NCBI RefSeq assembly: GCF_012911815.1
Contig: NZ_JAATNW010000006.1
Span: forward strand, 186,001-250,000
Length of the DNA stretch: 64,000 nucleotides
Direction of reading: 5' to 3'
Source of the DNA: Alteromonas ponticola
GTDB taxonomy: Bacteria; Pseudomonadota; Gammaproteobacteria; Enterobacterales; Alteromonadaceae
Positions 31,418-39,901 of the stretch are shown here, piece after piece. Below the pieces are notes generated by a model. That model had not been told where the DNA came from. It saw only the letters and a list, made by a program, of their open reading frames with translations, and searched no databases. Within the stretch, counting starts at the first letter, position 1. Each line of letters starts with the position of its first letter. The position numbers were made by a program, and so were the translations under genes.

Positions 31418-31898
31418 TAGCGTAAAAATGCGATTCGCACTGATGTGGCTATTCAGTGTTGGGCTCGCCAATGCAGAAACCATCAGGTTGTCAGAGCCCG
31501 TGACGGAAGATGTCCACTCCGAGACATTTGGCATTCCATTAGATACGAGTGTACACAATGCCACCTTAGCGCAGCTCGCTCAAACCCCCGCAGATTATGT
31601 GCAATCGAGGTTTTTGCTGCGTGTTCCCATTGCCAAAGTGTGTCAGAAAAAAGGCTGTTTTTTTATCGCCAGTGACGGAGAGCATCGTATGCGGGTGGCG
31701 TTCAACGACTACAGCTTTTTTATTCCTACTGACAGTAGCGGAAAAACGGTAACCCTGAATGGCGAATTGGTTCGGGTTGAACGAAGTGCGGAAAAAGCCG
31801 CCCATTTCAGTCAGGATTTGCAAAGCGCTGAACGCGCTTTGCAATCGGGCGTGACGTACGAAATTAATGCATTTAGTGTGCGAGTGCCGAAGGGTTGA
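31389..31898 (+). CDS. DUF4920-like exported protein
   Basis: 169 aa; starts at 31389, 31395 or 31428 are possible. A signal segment (MRFALMWLFSVGLANA) is followed by a domain with the DUF4920 pattern: a region like LAQTPADYVQSRFLLRVPI, then CQKKGCFF, then a strand with VTLNGELVRVE. The Cys-x3-4-Cys pair suggests metal or disulfide chemistry; function is unknown. It overlaps the upstream gene by 29 bases, so the two are probably co-translated. Confidence 0.65.
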   Translation: MRMNKPASNSSVKMRFALMWLFSVGLANAETIRLSEPVTEDVHSETFGIPLDTSVHNATLAQLAQTPADYVQSRFLLRVPIAKVCQKKGCFFIASDGEHRMRVAFNDYSFFIPTDSSGKTVTLNGELVRVERSAEKAAHFSQDLQSAERALQSGVTYEINAFSVRVPKG

Positions 31899-31966
31899 TG
31901 CGCACGTTGCATTGACTACTAACGCGCGCGACCAATGCTAATATTTACACCGGTTTTGTAGAGAGC

Positions 31967-31998
31967 AGGAGGACATCGTGAATTTAGCCTCCTTTTTA
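31967..31998 (+). terminator. Hairpin AGGAGG/CCTCCT followed by T5
   Basis: Arms 31967-31972 and 31988-31993 pair perfectly around 15 bases and are followed by TTTTT. It would terminate the transcript of the two genes upstream. The same AGGAGG is also a perfect Shine-Dalgarno sequence for a 17-codon ORF inside the loop (see next entry). Confidence 0.55.
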
Positions 31999-32031
31999 CT
32001 ATTTAGTCGAACGCTTATTTGTTTGTCATAA
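31978..32031 (+). CDS. Possible 17-aa hydrophobic peptide with a hidden ribosome binding site
   Basis: GTG at 31978 lies 5 bases after a perfect AGGAGG. The peptide would be MNLASFLLFSRTLICLS, mostly hydrophobic. The ribosome binding site is paired in the hairpin 31967-31993. An extended -10 (TGCTAATAT, 31936-31944) stands upstream. It overlaps the 3' end of the S10 peptidase gene on the other strand. It may be chance: terminators with AGGAGG arms exist. Confidence 0.25.
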   Translation: MNLASFLLFSRTLICLS

Positions 32032-33529
32032 ACGCACGAATATCCTTCACCAGTTGCTCCAGTGATGGATGGTGGATATACATCATATGCCCGGCTTCAT
32101 AATACTTCATGGTCACCCGTGAGGTATCCATGCCGTGGTGATTCATCGAGTACTCAGTGGCGAAAAACGGGGTGGCCAGGTCGTAGTAGCCATTGGCAAC
32201 AAACACTCTGAAATCTTTGTTCTGACGCATAGCGCGGGATAGATTTGGGGTCATGGCTAAAAAGCCCTGACTTCGCGCACCAGCCCCGTAAATCCAATCC
32301 CAGTTACGAAATACGTCACCGGAAAGGATATGGTATGGATCATCGCGGTCAATCTGCAGGTCAGTCGCCATGTAGTGTTGCAGCGCGGCGGTGTAAGCAC
32401 CGTCGATGGCGTATGAGGAAGGGTCAGCTTCAAAACTATCACTCACCTGGCTTTCATCTTCACCTAAATAACGACTATCCAGTCGGCCCACCACTTTACC
32501 TTTATCGCGTAACAATTCTTTCATAAAACGAAATTCATTGATGCGCAGGTCGGTCTGCTCAATATAGCGCTTGGATAGCCCAGTGTACTGATGCAGTTTA
32601 TTCACCACATTTTCAATCTGCGCGGGTTGTGCTAAATCGCCTTTTAGCAATACGCTGGCGTAGTCAGTCAACGCGAAGTCACGGACTTCATCAAGGAAGC
32701 TTTCGAGATCTTGATACTGTGACTTATCTGGAAGTGCATTATGGTACCAGGCGGTTGCCGCGTACGTGGGTAAAAAAGTCATATAAGGTAAATCATTACC
32801 TGCAGTGAAGTCGCCGGTTTGAAAATCCAGAATCGACGAAATCAGTAATACCCCGTTTAAATCGATACTGCCCCAACCTTCCTGTAGTTCTTTCACCATT
32901 GCCGCAGCGCGGGTGGTACCGTAACTTTCACCGGCTAGGTATTTAGGCGAATTCCAACGTTTGTTGCGGGTAATATAAACCCGCACGAATTCTGACAAAA
33001 TTTCTGCATCCTGCTTGACGCCCCAAAAATCTTTGCCTTCTTTATCGCCCAATGGCTTTGAATAGCCGGTGCCCACCGGATCTATAAACACTAAATCGGC
33101 CACGTCTAATAGGCTCAATGGGTTGGTCTCAATCGGATAAGGGGGGGCGCCTACCCGTTCCGCATCACTGGGTAACACCACGCGTTTTGGTCCAAACACG
33201 CCCAGATGCATCCACACACTTGAAGAACCCGGGCCCCCATTGAAAACAAACATGAGTGGACGTTCACTATTATTTTTTACATCAGTGCGCGTGTAAGCAA
33301 TGCTAAAAATACTGGCGGCAGGGTTGCCTTTGTCATCTTTGAGATGAGTTTCGCCCGCGGTAACACGATAGTTGACCCGGTTACCATTTAAGCTGGCTTT
33401 ATGCTCGGTGGTCGTCACCATTGGCTCTGGAACGGACGCGGGCGTATTTTTTTCTTTAGCAAACGCCGGCGGTACCAATGTGCACAAAGACAATAGTAAG
33501 AGAAGTGAATTGGCGGTTATATTTTTCAT
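32015..33529 (-). CDS. Serine carboxypeptidase, peptidase family S10
   Basis: 504 aa with a signal peptide (residues 1-24, ending PPAFA). Alpha/beta hydrolase fold with the S10 marks: NGGPGSSSVWMHLG (oxyanion region), nucleophile Ser in YLAGESYGTTRAA, Asp in YYDLATPFF and His in EAGHMMYIHHPS. It removes C-terminal residues from peptides in the periplasm or outside. It is a single gene, convergent with the small set before it. Confidence 0.9.
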   Translation of the reverse strand: MKNITANSLLLLLSLCTLVPPAFAKEKNTPASVPEPMVTTTEHKASLNGNRVNYRVTAGETHLKDDKGNPAASIFSIAYTRTDVKNNSERPLMFVFNGGPGSSSVWMHLGVFGPKRVVLPSDAERVGAPPYPIETNPLSLLDVADLVFIDPVGTGYSKPLGDKEGKDFWGVKQDAEILSEFVRVYITRNKRWNSPKYLAGESYGTTRAAAMVKELQEGWGSIDLNGVLLISSILDFQTGDFTAGNDLPYMTFLPTYAATAWYHNALPDKSQYQDLESFLDEVRDFALTDYASVLLKGDLAQPAQIENVVNKLHQYTGLSKRYIEQTDLRINEFRFMKELLRDKGKVVGRLDSRYLGEDESQVSDSFEADPSSYAIDGAYTAALQHYMATDLQIDRDDPYHILSGDVFRNWDWIYGAGARSQGFLAMTPNLSRAMRQNKDFRVFVANGYYDLATPFFATEYSMNHHGMDTSRVTMKYYEAGHMMYIHHPSLEQLVKDIRAFMTNK

Positions 33530-33634
33530 GTCAGGCGTAAAAAGTTGAATTTACACCTAACATGCCAGAAGATGCCCCATGGCACAAATAGTTACAAGAT
33601 GAACTTCACCGTGATGCGGCAGAATGTCAGTGAC

Positions 33635-33928
33635 TTATCCGGGGCGTTTTACCCAGGCAGTACACCAGCCGTTAACATTGACCAGTTTGCCAGGAAAAAT
33701 GGCACAAGGGCGATGCTGTTCGCCTTCTTTTCCCTGAATATACATGCAATTACCGCAGTTCGCGCTGGCTTCGGGGGATTTTGGGGTATATTTCAATGCT
33801 TCAGCGGTGGGGTCACTAGCTTGCAATTGCTCCTGTGCAAACGCGCGTAATGCTACGCCACCTAAAGTAAGGCCGATAAGGGATTTACCTGAAACTTTCA
33901 AAAAATCTCTGCGATTGTATCCTGCCAT
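33635..33928 (-). CDS. High-potential iron-sulfur protein (HiPIP)
   Basis: 97 aa. A Tat signal (NRRDFLKVSGKSLIGLTLGG) exports the folded protein. Four cysteines, Cys58, Cys61, Cys75 and Cys89, have the HiPIP spacing and would bind one 4Fe-4S cluster; the aromatic Tyr63 and Trp88-Trp92 region is typical. HiPIPs carry electrons in the periplasm. No partner oxidoreductase is next to it. The upstream gap has a loose match to a Fur site that I do not trust. Confidence 0.9.
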   Translation of the reverse strand: MAGYNRRDFLKVSGKSLIGLTLGGVALRAFAQEQLQASDPTAEALKYTPKSPEASANCGNCMYIQGKEGEQHRPCAIFPGKLVNVNGWCTAWVKRPG

Positions 33929-33983
33929 TTTTCCTGCCTCGTAAGAGAAACGAAAATGATTCTCTTTTATGCCCTGCCTAAAA

Positions 33984-34009
33984 CAGAAAAACCTGCCCTT
34001 GGCAGGTTT
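33984..34009 (-). terminator. Rho-independent terminator of the CPXCG gene
   Basis: On the minus strand a perfect 9-bp stem (34009-34001 with 33997-33989) around three bases, then a T-rich tail. It lies 5 bases after the stop of the gene at 34014-34205. Confidence 0.75.
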
Positions 34010-34013
34010 CTAC

Positions 34014-34205
34014 TTACGGGTTTTCCCGTTCAGCACTTAAGCTAAGCGTATCACCATCTGCGAAAATAGACAATTCGATTGGCTGGCAACACACCTGACA
34101 ATCCAAAACCTGAGTTTGTCCTATATCGTTCATTTCATCAACTTCAACATCGTTGGGTGCCATACAGTAGGGACATGAAAACGACATCGGTCGGGTTAAG
34201 CTCAT
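34014..34205 (-). CDS. CPXCG-motif cysteine-rich protein
   Basis: 63 aa. The family motif is here CPYC (Cys11, Cys14), with a second set DCQVCC (Cys36, Cys39, Cys40), so one zinc ribbon is likely. The family is small, conserved in proteobacteria and of unknown function. It is divergent from the HNH gene, sharing its start region. Confidence 0.8.
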   Translation of the reverse strand: MSLTRPMSFSCPYCMAPNDVEVDEMNDIGQTQVLDCQVCCQPIELSIFADGDTLSLSAERENP

Positions 34206-34268
34206 ATGCTATCCTCTTATTGTCTTTTGTCTGAATACGTAACGAACACAGAGGCAGATCCGCTGACT

Positions 34269-34583
34269 ATGCAAACGCAAAATAAAGTAGGTGTGTGTCC
34301 TTGCTGTCATCGCAGGGCCTATCTTACCTTCCATCACCTTATTCCTAAGAAGATGCATCGACGAACATTTTTTCGCAAAAATAAAAAAGAGGAGTTTGAT
34401 GAGGGCATCATGATCTGTCGTCAATGCCACAATGGTATTCATAAATTTTACTCTGAAATGGAATTGGCGAAGCGGTTAAATTCCCTTGCTGCTATTCTTG
34501 CCGATGAGCTTCTAGCCGTTCATTTCGCCTGGGTCGCCAAGCAGAAAATTAATGTAAAAGGAAACTCTAACATTCATTCTTAA
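34269..34583 (+). CDS. HNH-type zinc-ribbon protein
   Basis: 104 aa from the ATG at 34269, with GAGGCAG upstream; a longer frame begins at 34206. CPCCHRRAY and ICRQCHNGIH give two zinc-binding pairs, and between them LTFHHLIPKKMHRR is an HNH core with the double His. HNH proteins of this stand-alone small type are common in gammaproteobacteria and may be nucleases; no restriction or phage genes are near. Confidence 0.7.
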   Translation: MQTQNKVGVCPCCHRRAYLTFHHLIPKKMHRRTFFRKNKKEEFDEGIMICRQCHNGIHKFYSEMELAKRLNSLAAILADELLAVHFAWVAKQKINVKGNSNIHS

Positions 34584-34782
34584 TCTTGAAATACCGATGT
34601 CAGATATCGCGCACGCATGAAATTTTTTGTAATCCCGCCAACGGGTTAGTATTTGTAGATAGACAAAAGCAAAGGAAGAAAAAATTCAGGAATTGATAAA
34701 TATCTGAAAGTGTTGGCAAATCAGCACAAATATTATACGCTTTTTGTTCCCAGGGATAGCGAACTAAATAATACTAACTAAA

Positions 34783-35256
34783 ATGTCCTCACTATCGAAA
34801 AGCTTTCTGTTTGCAGCCTTAACTTTTCTAAGCTTTCAGGCCCACCCCATTACGCTTATTCAAACGGTTCCGTTGCACTTTGGCTCAATATCCGGCCAGG
34901 TTGGGTTTAGTTGTGTAATGACTGCAGCAGGGGAGGTCTCAGGCGATTGTAATGTGGTAGATGACAATATCATGCTTGGACAGGTAACAGTCACCGATCT
35001 TCCTCGTGATGCTCAGGTAGAAGTGGTGGTTAATGGTTTGAGCAACCCTATGTTGTCATTTGCGCCGACTGTGCGGGTAAGCGGCGGCAGTCGTGGAACT
35101 ACTACATTAAGTGACGGGCAGCCTGGTATCGTAGAAACAAATGGCAATGGGGGCGACTTAATTATTGATGTGTATGGCGTCGTCATCCTCCGCTCAAACC
35201 TTGCCGCAGGGGCAACTTACTCAGCGGACTTTAGCGTTCAGGTAAATCAGCTTTAG
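34783..35256 (+). CDS. DUF4402 pilin-like protein (second copy)
   Basis: 157 aa with a signal peptide (to about residue 20). It shares the DUF4402 pattern with the protein at 39398-39901: VPLHFGSI, then CVMTAAGEVSGDC, a middle beta region, and LIIDVYGVV with an AGATYSADF end. Overall the two are clearly different, so this may be a minor or tip subunit. No strong ribosome binding site is seen. It converges on the usher-like gene, 40 bases between the stops. Confidence 0.7.
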   Translation: MSSLSKSFLFAALTFLSFQAHPITLIQTVPLHFGSISGQVGFSCVMTAAGEVSGDCNVVDDNIMLGQVTVTDLPRDAQVEVVVNGLSNPMLSFAPTVRVSGGSRGTTTLSDGQPGIVETNGNGGDLIIDVYGVVILRSNLAAGATYSADFSVQVNQL

Positions 35257-35296
35257 CACAATGTTAGCGAGAAAGTTAACAGCCGCTGCCATCGTG

Positions 35297-38200
35297 TTAC
35301 AGATTGGTTGGGGGCTCAACATCTGTCATCAATTCATCAGGCACAACCGGAAGCAAGCGCTTTTGTAATTTATCTGCCGAGACAATAAATGGTGATTGTC
35401 GATACTGATGATCCAGGAAGTTATCAGAACAGCCTTCAGCATCATTGGCAGCTGATGCTAACAGGGTGTAAAAGGCGCGATTATTCACTAACTGGCGAAT
35501 CAATACCAGCTGTGGATGTTGTCTAATGATGCTGGGATTAATTGATGTGAGTGCGCGGTAGGAAGCAAGTTGACAGTATCGCGCGGAAGCAGAGGCCGAT
35601 GACACCAGCGAGTGCGACGCATTTACCTGGTTAATCACGTCATCGAAAACGGCTTCTTTGCTCCAGTCGGTTCCGCTGAAATAAGATGTGGGACGCACAA
35701 ATGCCTCAGAGAAAGCGGGTTTATTCCTCAATCCGGCTAATGCCTGTAGGGCGCTATCCATCGATGCGTAGTCGCCTATAGTCACGTAAGTTAACGCCCT
35801 GGCGTGATTACGAAAAGTGGTTAATTGAGCGGGCACCCACGATAACTCTTTCAATACTTCAAAGATTGAACGGGGAAGACGGAAGATCCCTACCTGAATC
35901 TGGTAGCGCTGGGAAGGTCTACTACTAACCTTGGGCGTGCTGTCGACATCCAAATTATTGGCCATCTGGGTTTCATCTGGATTACTGGCGGCAACAAGCC
36001 GGATATCAGGAAGCGCTATCGCATCCCCACTGGCTGAGGCGGTAATTGACTCAGGCAGATTAAGTACAGTTAGCTGACGGTTGTTGAGAAAATTTTCATC
36101 TATAGCTAACTGATAGTCCCCAGGGGGGACGTTCGAAAAATAGAAATAGCCGTCAGGCTCGGTTTCCGTAGTATCGATAACTTCGTTATCGTTAAGAAGG
36201 TAGACGGTTACCTTACTAGCACCACGGCTGGCATTTCCCTTAACCAGATAAACTGAGCCATCGATATCGTTAAATGTCACTACCGGCAGATGCACCGAGG
36301 TTGCCGAGCCAGGGTGAGTTTCCACTTCGACGGCATTATCGACGGGTTGCATAAACGGGTCGGGTAAGGTGGCAGGGTCAATGCCAATGATTTGACGAGA
36401 CTGGCTGGAAATTACGCCAAGCTGGCCATGTTCATTTGTTCGAATACCTCGCCATCGTGTATTACCCGTGAGACCTACGCCAGCCAAACCATAATCCTGA
36501 CCATCAAAAACATTGTTACGATTTTCGTCCAGAAATGCCATGGCATCGATGCGCGCCGCTCTGCCGCCTGTTGAGTGGTAAAAATCAAATGTGTTTTGCG
36601 CGGTGTTGTAACTGAAATCGCCGGTCACAGACAAGTTTACCGCCCAATCACCATTGTCACTTACCGTGCCTGCCAGGCTCAGGTTAACAGGCTGTAAGCG
36701 CCAGTTATGCTGATGCCGAAGAGTAAGCTTAGCAGGTTGGGTTTCACTATAGTGCAAGCGCGTTTCGCGATATTGGGTGACCGTTTGTGGCCACCGCAAT
36801 GACAGGTACGCGTCGTCCAACCGCATGTCGTCAGAAGGGGTAAGCTGAAATGACGTGGCCAGTTGCCAGTCGCCCAGCTGCTTGGCGTAGTAAACCTGAG
36901 TGCTGAGGGAGTCGGTACCACTTTCTGTGTATGTCAGGCTGCTGGAGAACGTTCCCCCTAGCACATTGCGGTTCACATTCAGCGATAGTGAACTGATATC
37001 GTCTTGTGTTGCATATTTGCGATGGGTGGCACTCACACCCCAGCCCATATAATCAAACCAATCCAGCCTGCCATTGAACCGCAGCGACAGCTCTCTTTCT
37101 ATGGCTAATTCTTCAGCATACAGATCACTGGAAAAATCGTTAAAAAAACGGCCAGTAAGATTAAATCGCGTGTCGTCCTGAATTCGACCCGTCCAGCCCA
37201 GAAACGAGCCATAACCTGCAGAGTGCTGGTCGCTGAATTCGAATCGCAATAACGAACCATTGATCTGGCTGTGCATGCCCATGGTCAAATACGACTGAGT
37301 ATCCTGTTCTGATAGTAATTGCTGAAAGCTACTGAAAATTGACGTGGCGTCGGTTATTCCAAAAGCCGTTCGAAGCGTGGCTGATTGATCTCTATCGCTG
37401 CTGATTTCACCGTCCAGCAGGCGATGGGCATTGTCCGTCATTGCCATTAGGAAATCGAATTTGCCCGGCGCGATTTGATCACGGCCCACATTAACTGTGC
37501 GGGTTTGAATTTCCTGCTGTCCCTCAGGGCCATACAGTTTTAGCTCAAAAAAGTTTTCCCCATAATAGGTTTCGACATTTTCAAAAACGACTCGATTATC
37601 GTTTTCACTGAAGCGCTCTTCGACAAATTGACCATTGCGGAACAACTGTACTCTCCACCCCGGTAGCACTAATGCATCTATGGTGGTGGCAGAAAACGAG
37701 TTTCTAAGTAACTCATTACCCGTATATAGTACTGCGCCAAGACTTTGCCGGGTAGAATTAATCAGTTCGTCCCGCTGCAATTGTACGTCGCCTACTGTAT
37801 AGCTTATTCCTCTATCCAGCCAACGCTCATTGGTAGTGGGGAGGTAGCGGGAGAAATTTAAATACTGCTGGGTACGATCACCATCTGTCGATACCCGGTA
37901 CTCGGTCGCATGCCCCAGCAGGTCAAAATTAGCATTAAGGTTACCGGTATATCGCTCGTCTATATCTTCTCCCGTTGATGCGGTGAGTCGGTAATTTACC
38001 AGCGGAACGGTGTACATTCGGTATTCGTCGGCAACATGTCGATCGGGTTCACCTATCGAGCCAGCAGAAAAGTTAGGAACATGTACTGTTTGCGCGGAAG
38101 TCGGGTAACCCAATGATGGGCTGGTTACAGAAAGTTGCAAAAGATTGTTATCAAATCCGATGTTACCCTCAAGCAACGCAGCTGCCAGCCTGATGTCAAT

Positions 38201-38566
38201 ATAGAGGTCAAAGGGATCAGATGCCCATGCAAAGCCGTCGCTGGCTGCTAAGTTATTGAGCTTAATGGAAAACTCGCATAGCGATTCGCTATCGTATGCA
38301 GAATAAATTAGCGCCTTATTGAGGTCAATTTGCCAATCTAGATCGAGGCTGCCAGCGAACAGCGATACGGGGACCAGTAAATGACCCTCTATCTCATACA
38401 CATCAAACGCGTCATTAACCGGTCTGCCGTTAACGCGAAGAACACTAATGAGCAAATTCTCGTCAGAAAAAGCGAGTGCCTGATAGCTATTGTCCAGTTC
38501 ACAGGCGCTGGCGTGTGAAACAAAGCAACCCAGCCATACCAGTGCTAACCCAACTTGGCGGAACAT
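35297..38566 (-). CDS. Usher-like outer-membrane protein with a C-terminal SPOR domain
   Basis: 1,089 aa from the ATG at 38566 (TTG at 38572 also possible). Signal peptide to about residue 22. The middle has usher-like marks: LGAVLYTGNELL, PGWRVQLFRNGQFVEERF, and YGENFFELKLYGPEGQQEI, followed by a long alternating beta region expected to form a barrel. About residue 674 there is an SdrD-like stretch (FLDENRNNVFDGQDYGLAGV), at about 766-860 a carboxypeptidase-regulatory-like domain (PDGYFYFSNVPPGDYQLAI), and at about 889-970 a SPOR domain (RYQIQVGIFRLP), which binds denuded peptidoglycan. SPOR on an usher is not known to me. It follows the chaperone by about 10 bases. Confidence 0.8.
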   Translation of the reverse strand: MFRQVGLALVWLGCFVSHASACELDNSYQALAFSDENLLISVLRVNGRPVNDAFDVYEIEGHLLVPVSLFAGSLDLDWQIDLNKALIYSAYDSESLCEFSIKLNNLAASDGFAWASDPFDLYIDIRLAAALLEGNIGFDNNLLQLSVTSPSLGYPTSAQTVHVPNFSAGSIGEPDRHVADEYRMYTVPLVNYRLTASTGEDIDERYTGNLNANFDLLGHATEYRVSTDGDRTQQYLNFSRYLPTTNERWLDRGISYTVGDVQLQRDELINSTRQSLGAVLYTGNELLRNSFSATTIDALVLPGWRVQLFRNGQFVEERFSENDNRVVFENVETYYGENFFELKLYGPEGQQEIQTRTVNVGRDQIAPGKFDFLMAMTDNAHRLLDGEISSDRDQSATLRTAFGITDATSIFSSFQQLLSEQDTQSYLTMGMHSQINGSLLRFEFSDQHSAGYGSFLGWTGRIQDDTRFNLTGRFFNDFSSDLYAEELAIERELSLRFNGRLDWFDYMGWGVSATHRKYATQDDISSLSLNVNRNVLGGTFSSSLTYTESGTDSLSTQVYYAKQLGDWQLATSFQLTPSDDMRLDDAYLSLRWPQTVTQYRETRLHYSETQPAKLTLRHQHNWRLQPVNLSLAGTVSDNGDWAVNLSVTGDFSYNTAQNTFDFYHSTGGRAARIDAMAFLDENRNNVFDGQDYGLAGVGLTGNTRWRGIRTNEHGQLGVISSQSRQIIGIDPATLPDPFMQPVDNAVEVETHPGSATSVHLPVVTFNDIDGSVYLVKGNASRGASKVTVYLLNDNEVIDTTETEPDGYFYFSNVPPGDYQLAIDENFLNNRQLTVLNLPESITASASGDAIALPDIRLVAASNPDETQMANNLDVDSTPKVSSRPSQRYQIQVGIFRLPRSIFEVLKELSWVPAQLTTFRNHARALTYVTIGDYASMDSALQALAGLRNKPAFSEAFVRPTSYFSGTDWSKEAVFDDVINQVNASHSLVSSASASARYCQLASYRALTSINPSIIRQHPQLVLIRQLVNNRAFYTLLASAANDAEGCSDNFLDHQYRQSPFIVSADKLQKRLLPVVPDELMTDVEPPTNL

Positions 38567-38575
38567 CTGCAACCG

Positions 38576-39325
38576 TTAGTTGATCACATAATCCAGCGTT
38601 GCATTTGCATTACCGCCGTAATTTTCGTTTTCGGTAAAGGTAATGGTAACCGGACCACGATAATCCGAATTTAATGGGATAAGCACTTTACGCTTTTCCA
38701 GGGGGAGATAAGTCGCCACACCGTTTAAAACCCCCACTTCATTGCCTTTATCATCACTGACGGTGAAATTGCCAAACAGAGAACGGTTACCTTGCCGCGT
38801 CTGCCACAGTTGAATATGCGGTGTTCCTTGCGACATGACAATTTGCGGGTTGGTTAACGAAGTGGTTGCGTTGAGTCTGCCATGACGAACTACTATAGGG
38901 ATACTATAGGCAAGCTTACTGCTTAAGGTTACTGCCCCCGTGCCGCTAGTGGGAACTGAAGAGGTTAATTTTAGTACCGCACGGTATTCCCCGTCTGCAA
39001 GCCCAGCGGGTTTGCGCAGAGCAAACCGGAGTGCTTGTCGCTGTCCGGGTGCAATAGTTCCACGTTTTGGTGAGTAACGAATTAAGGGAGTGGCAGCGTT
39101 GTCGAGTTCAAATACGCTGTAAACCTCTCCTTCTTCGGTCATGGCAGAAAGCGTCAATTCTGCAGTGAATTGGGCATCTGCTGAGCCGACATTTCTTAAC
39201 TGCAACGCTTCAGCGCGGTCATTACTATCAAAATAGAGGCGGTACTTAGACAAGGTGATGTTGGCGCTTGCCACGAAAGGGAAAAGGATGAGAAAAAGAA
39301 TCAGAACACGCGTAGCCACAAGCAT
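38576..39325 (-). CDS. PapD-like periplasmic pilus chaperone
   Basis: 249 aa from the ATG at 39325, with AGGTGG upstream; a frame to 39346 is longer. Signal peptide ending VASA. Two Ig-like domains: ITLSKYRLYFDSNDRAEALQLRN, RYSPKRGTIAPGQRQALRFAL (G1 region) and a second domain with VSDDKGNEVG. It would hold pilin subunits in the periplasm and pass them to the usher. It lies between the pilin-like gene and the usher. Confidence 0.8.
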   Translation of the reverse strand: MLVATRVLILFLILFPFVASANITLSKYRLYFDSNDRAEALQLRNVGSADAQFTAELTLSAMTEEGEVYSVFELDNAATPLIRYSPKRGTIAPGQRQALRFALRKPAGLADGEYRAVLKLTSSVPTSGTGAVTLSSKLAYSIPIVVRHGRLNATTSLTNPQIVMSQGTPHIQLWQTRQGNRSLFGNFTVSDDKGNEVGVLNGVATYLPLEKRKVLIPLNSDYRGPVTITFTENENYGGNANATLDYVIN

Positions 39326-39364
39326 AATGCCACCTGAAAACAACATAAATATACCGAAAGAAAC

Positions 39365-39386
39365 AAGCGCCCGCGTAAGGGCGCTT
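39365..39386 (-). terminator. Hairpin between pilin-like and chaperone genes (attenuator)
   Basis: Perfect 8-bp GC-rich stem (39365-39372 with 39379-39386). Read on the minus strand it is followed by GTTTCTTT. It is 12 bases after the pilin-like stop. A partial stop here would give much more pilin transcript than chaperone and usher transcript, as known in other pilus operons. Confidence 0.6.
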
Positions 39387-39397
39387 CAAATTACCAC

Positions 39398-39901
39398 TTA
39401 TTGGAACGTCACATCCACAGTATAAGGAACCGTATATGAGGTGCCGGCAGTTAGTGTAGAACCGACCGTAACTGCACCATAAACGTCAATGGTGAGATCA
39501 ATCGCGGTTGTAGTCACAGCCGTGACAGTACTGTCAGCAATAGATTCGTGGCTTGCGGATGCATTATTGATGTCATAAGTCGAAACAAAAGACAGTTCCG
39601 TTGACGTGCCACCGGATACGCTAACATTTAATGGCACATTCTCGGATATGCCGGTGATTGTGATTAGACCCGCAGCAATACTCCCTGCCGAGGCATCACA
39701 ATCCCCTGATACCGTACCGGTATTTGTCATGGTACAAACAGAAGTTGCAGTGGGGTTGATAGAACCAAAATGAAGTGGCGTGGTTTCCGTAATGGTCGCG
39801 TCCTGCATCGCATCCACAGAGGCTTGAAAAACCTGTGAAGCGGCATAAACTGAACCTGATAGAGAGGAGATGGCTGCAAGAAATAGGACTCTTTTTATCA
39901 T
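39398..39901 (-). CDS. DUF4402 pilin-like protein (first copy)
   Basis: 167 aa. Signal peptide ending VYA-AS. DUF4402 pattern: TPLHFGSINP, CTMTNTGTVSGDC, and IDLTIDVYGAVTVGSTL with a C-terminal beta strand (YTVPYTVDVTFQ). Rich in Thr, Ser and Ala, as pilins often are. AAAGGT 9 bases before the ATG. It is first in pilin-chaperone-usher; by position and composition it is the likely major subunit. Confidence 0.75.
   Translation of the reverse strand: MIKRVLFLAAISSLSGSVYAASQVFQASVDAMQDATITETTPLHFGSINPTATSVCTMTNTGTVSGDCDASAGSIAAGLITITGISENVPLNVSVSGGTSTELSFVSTYDINNASASHESIADSTVTAVTTTAIDLTIDVYGAVTVGSTLTAGTSYTVPYTVDVTFQ

Noticed and set aside
33940..33970. Fur-box-like sequence before the HiPIP gene
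   Set aside because: Only a partial match to the consensus; too weak to annotate.
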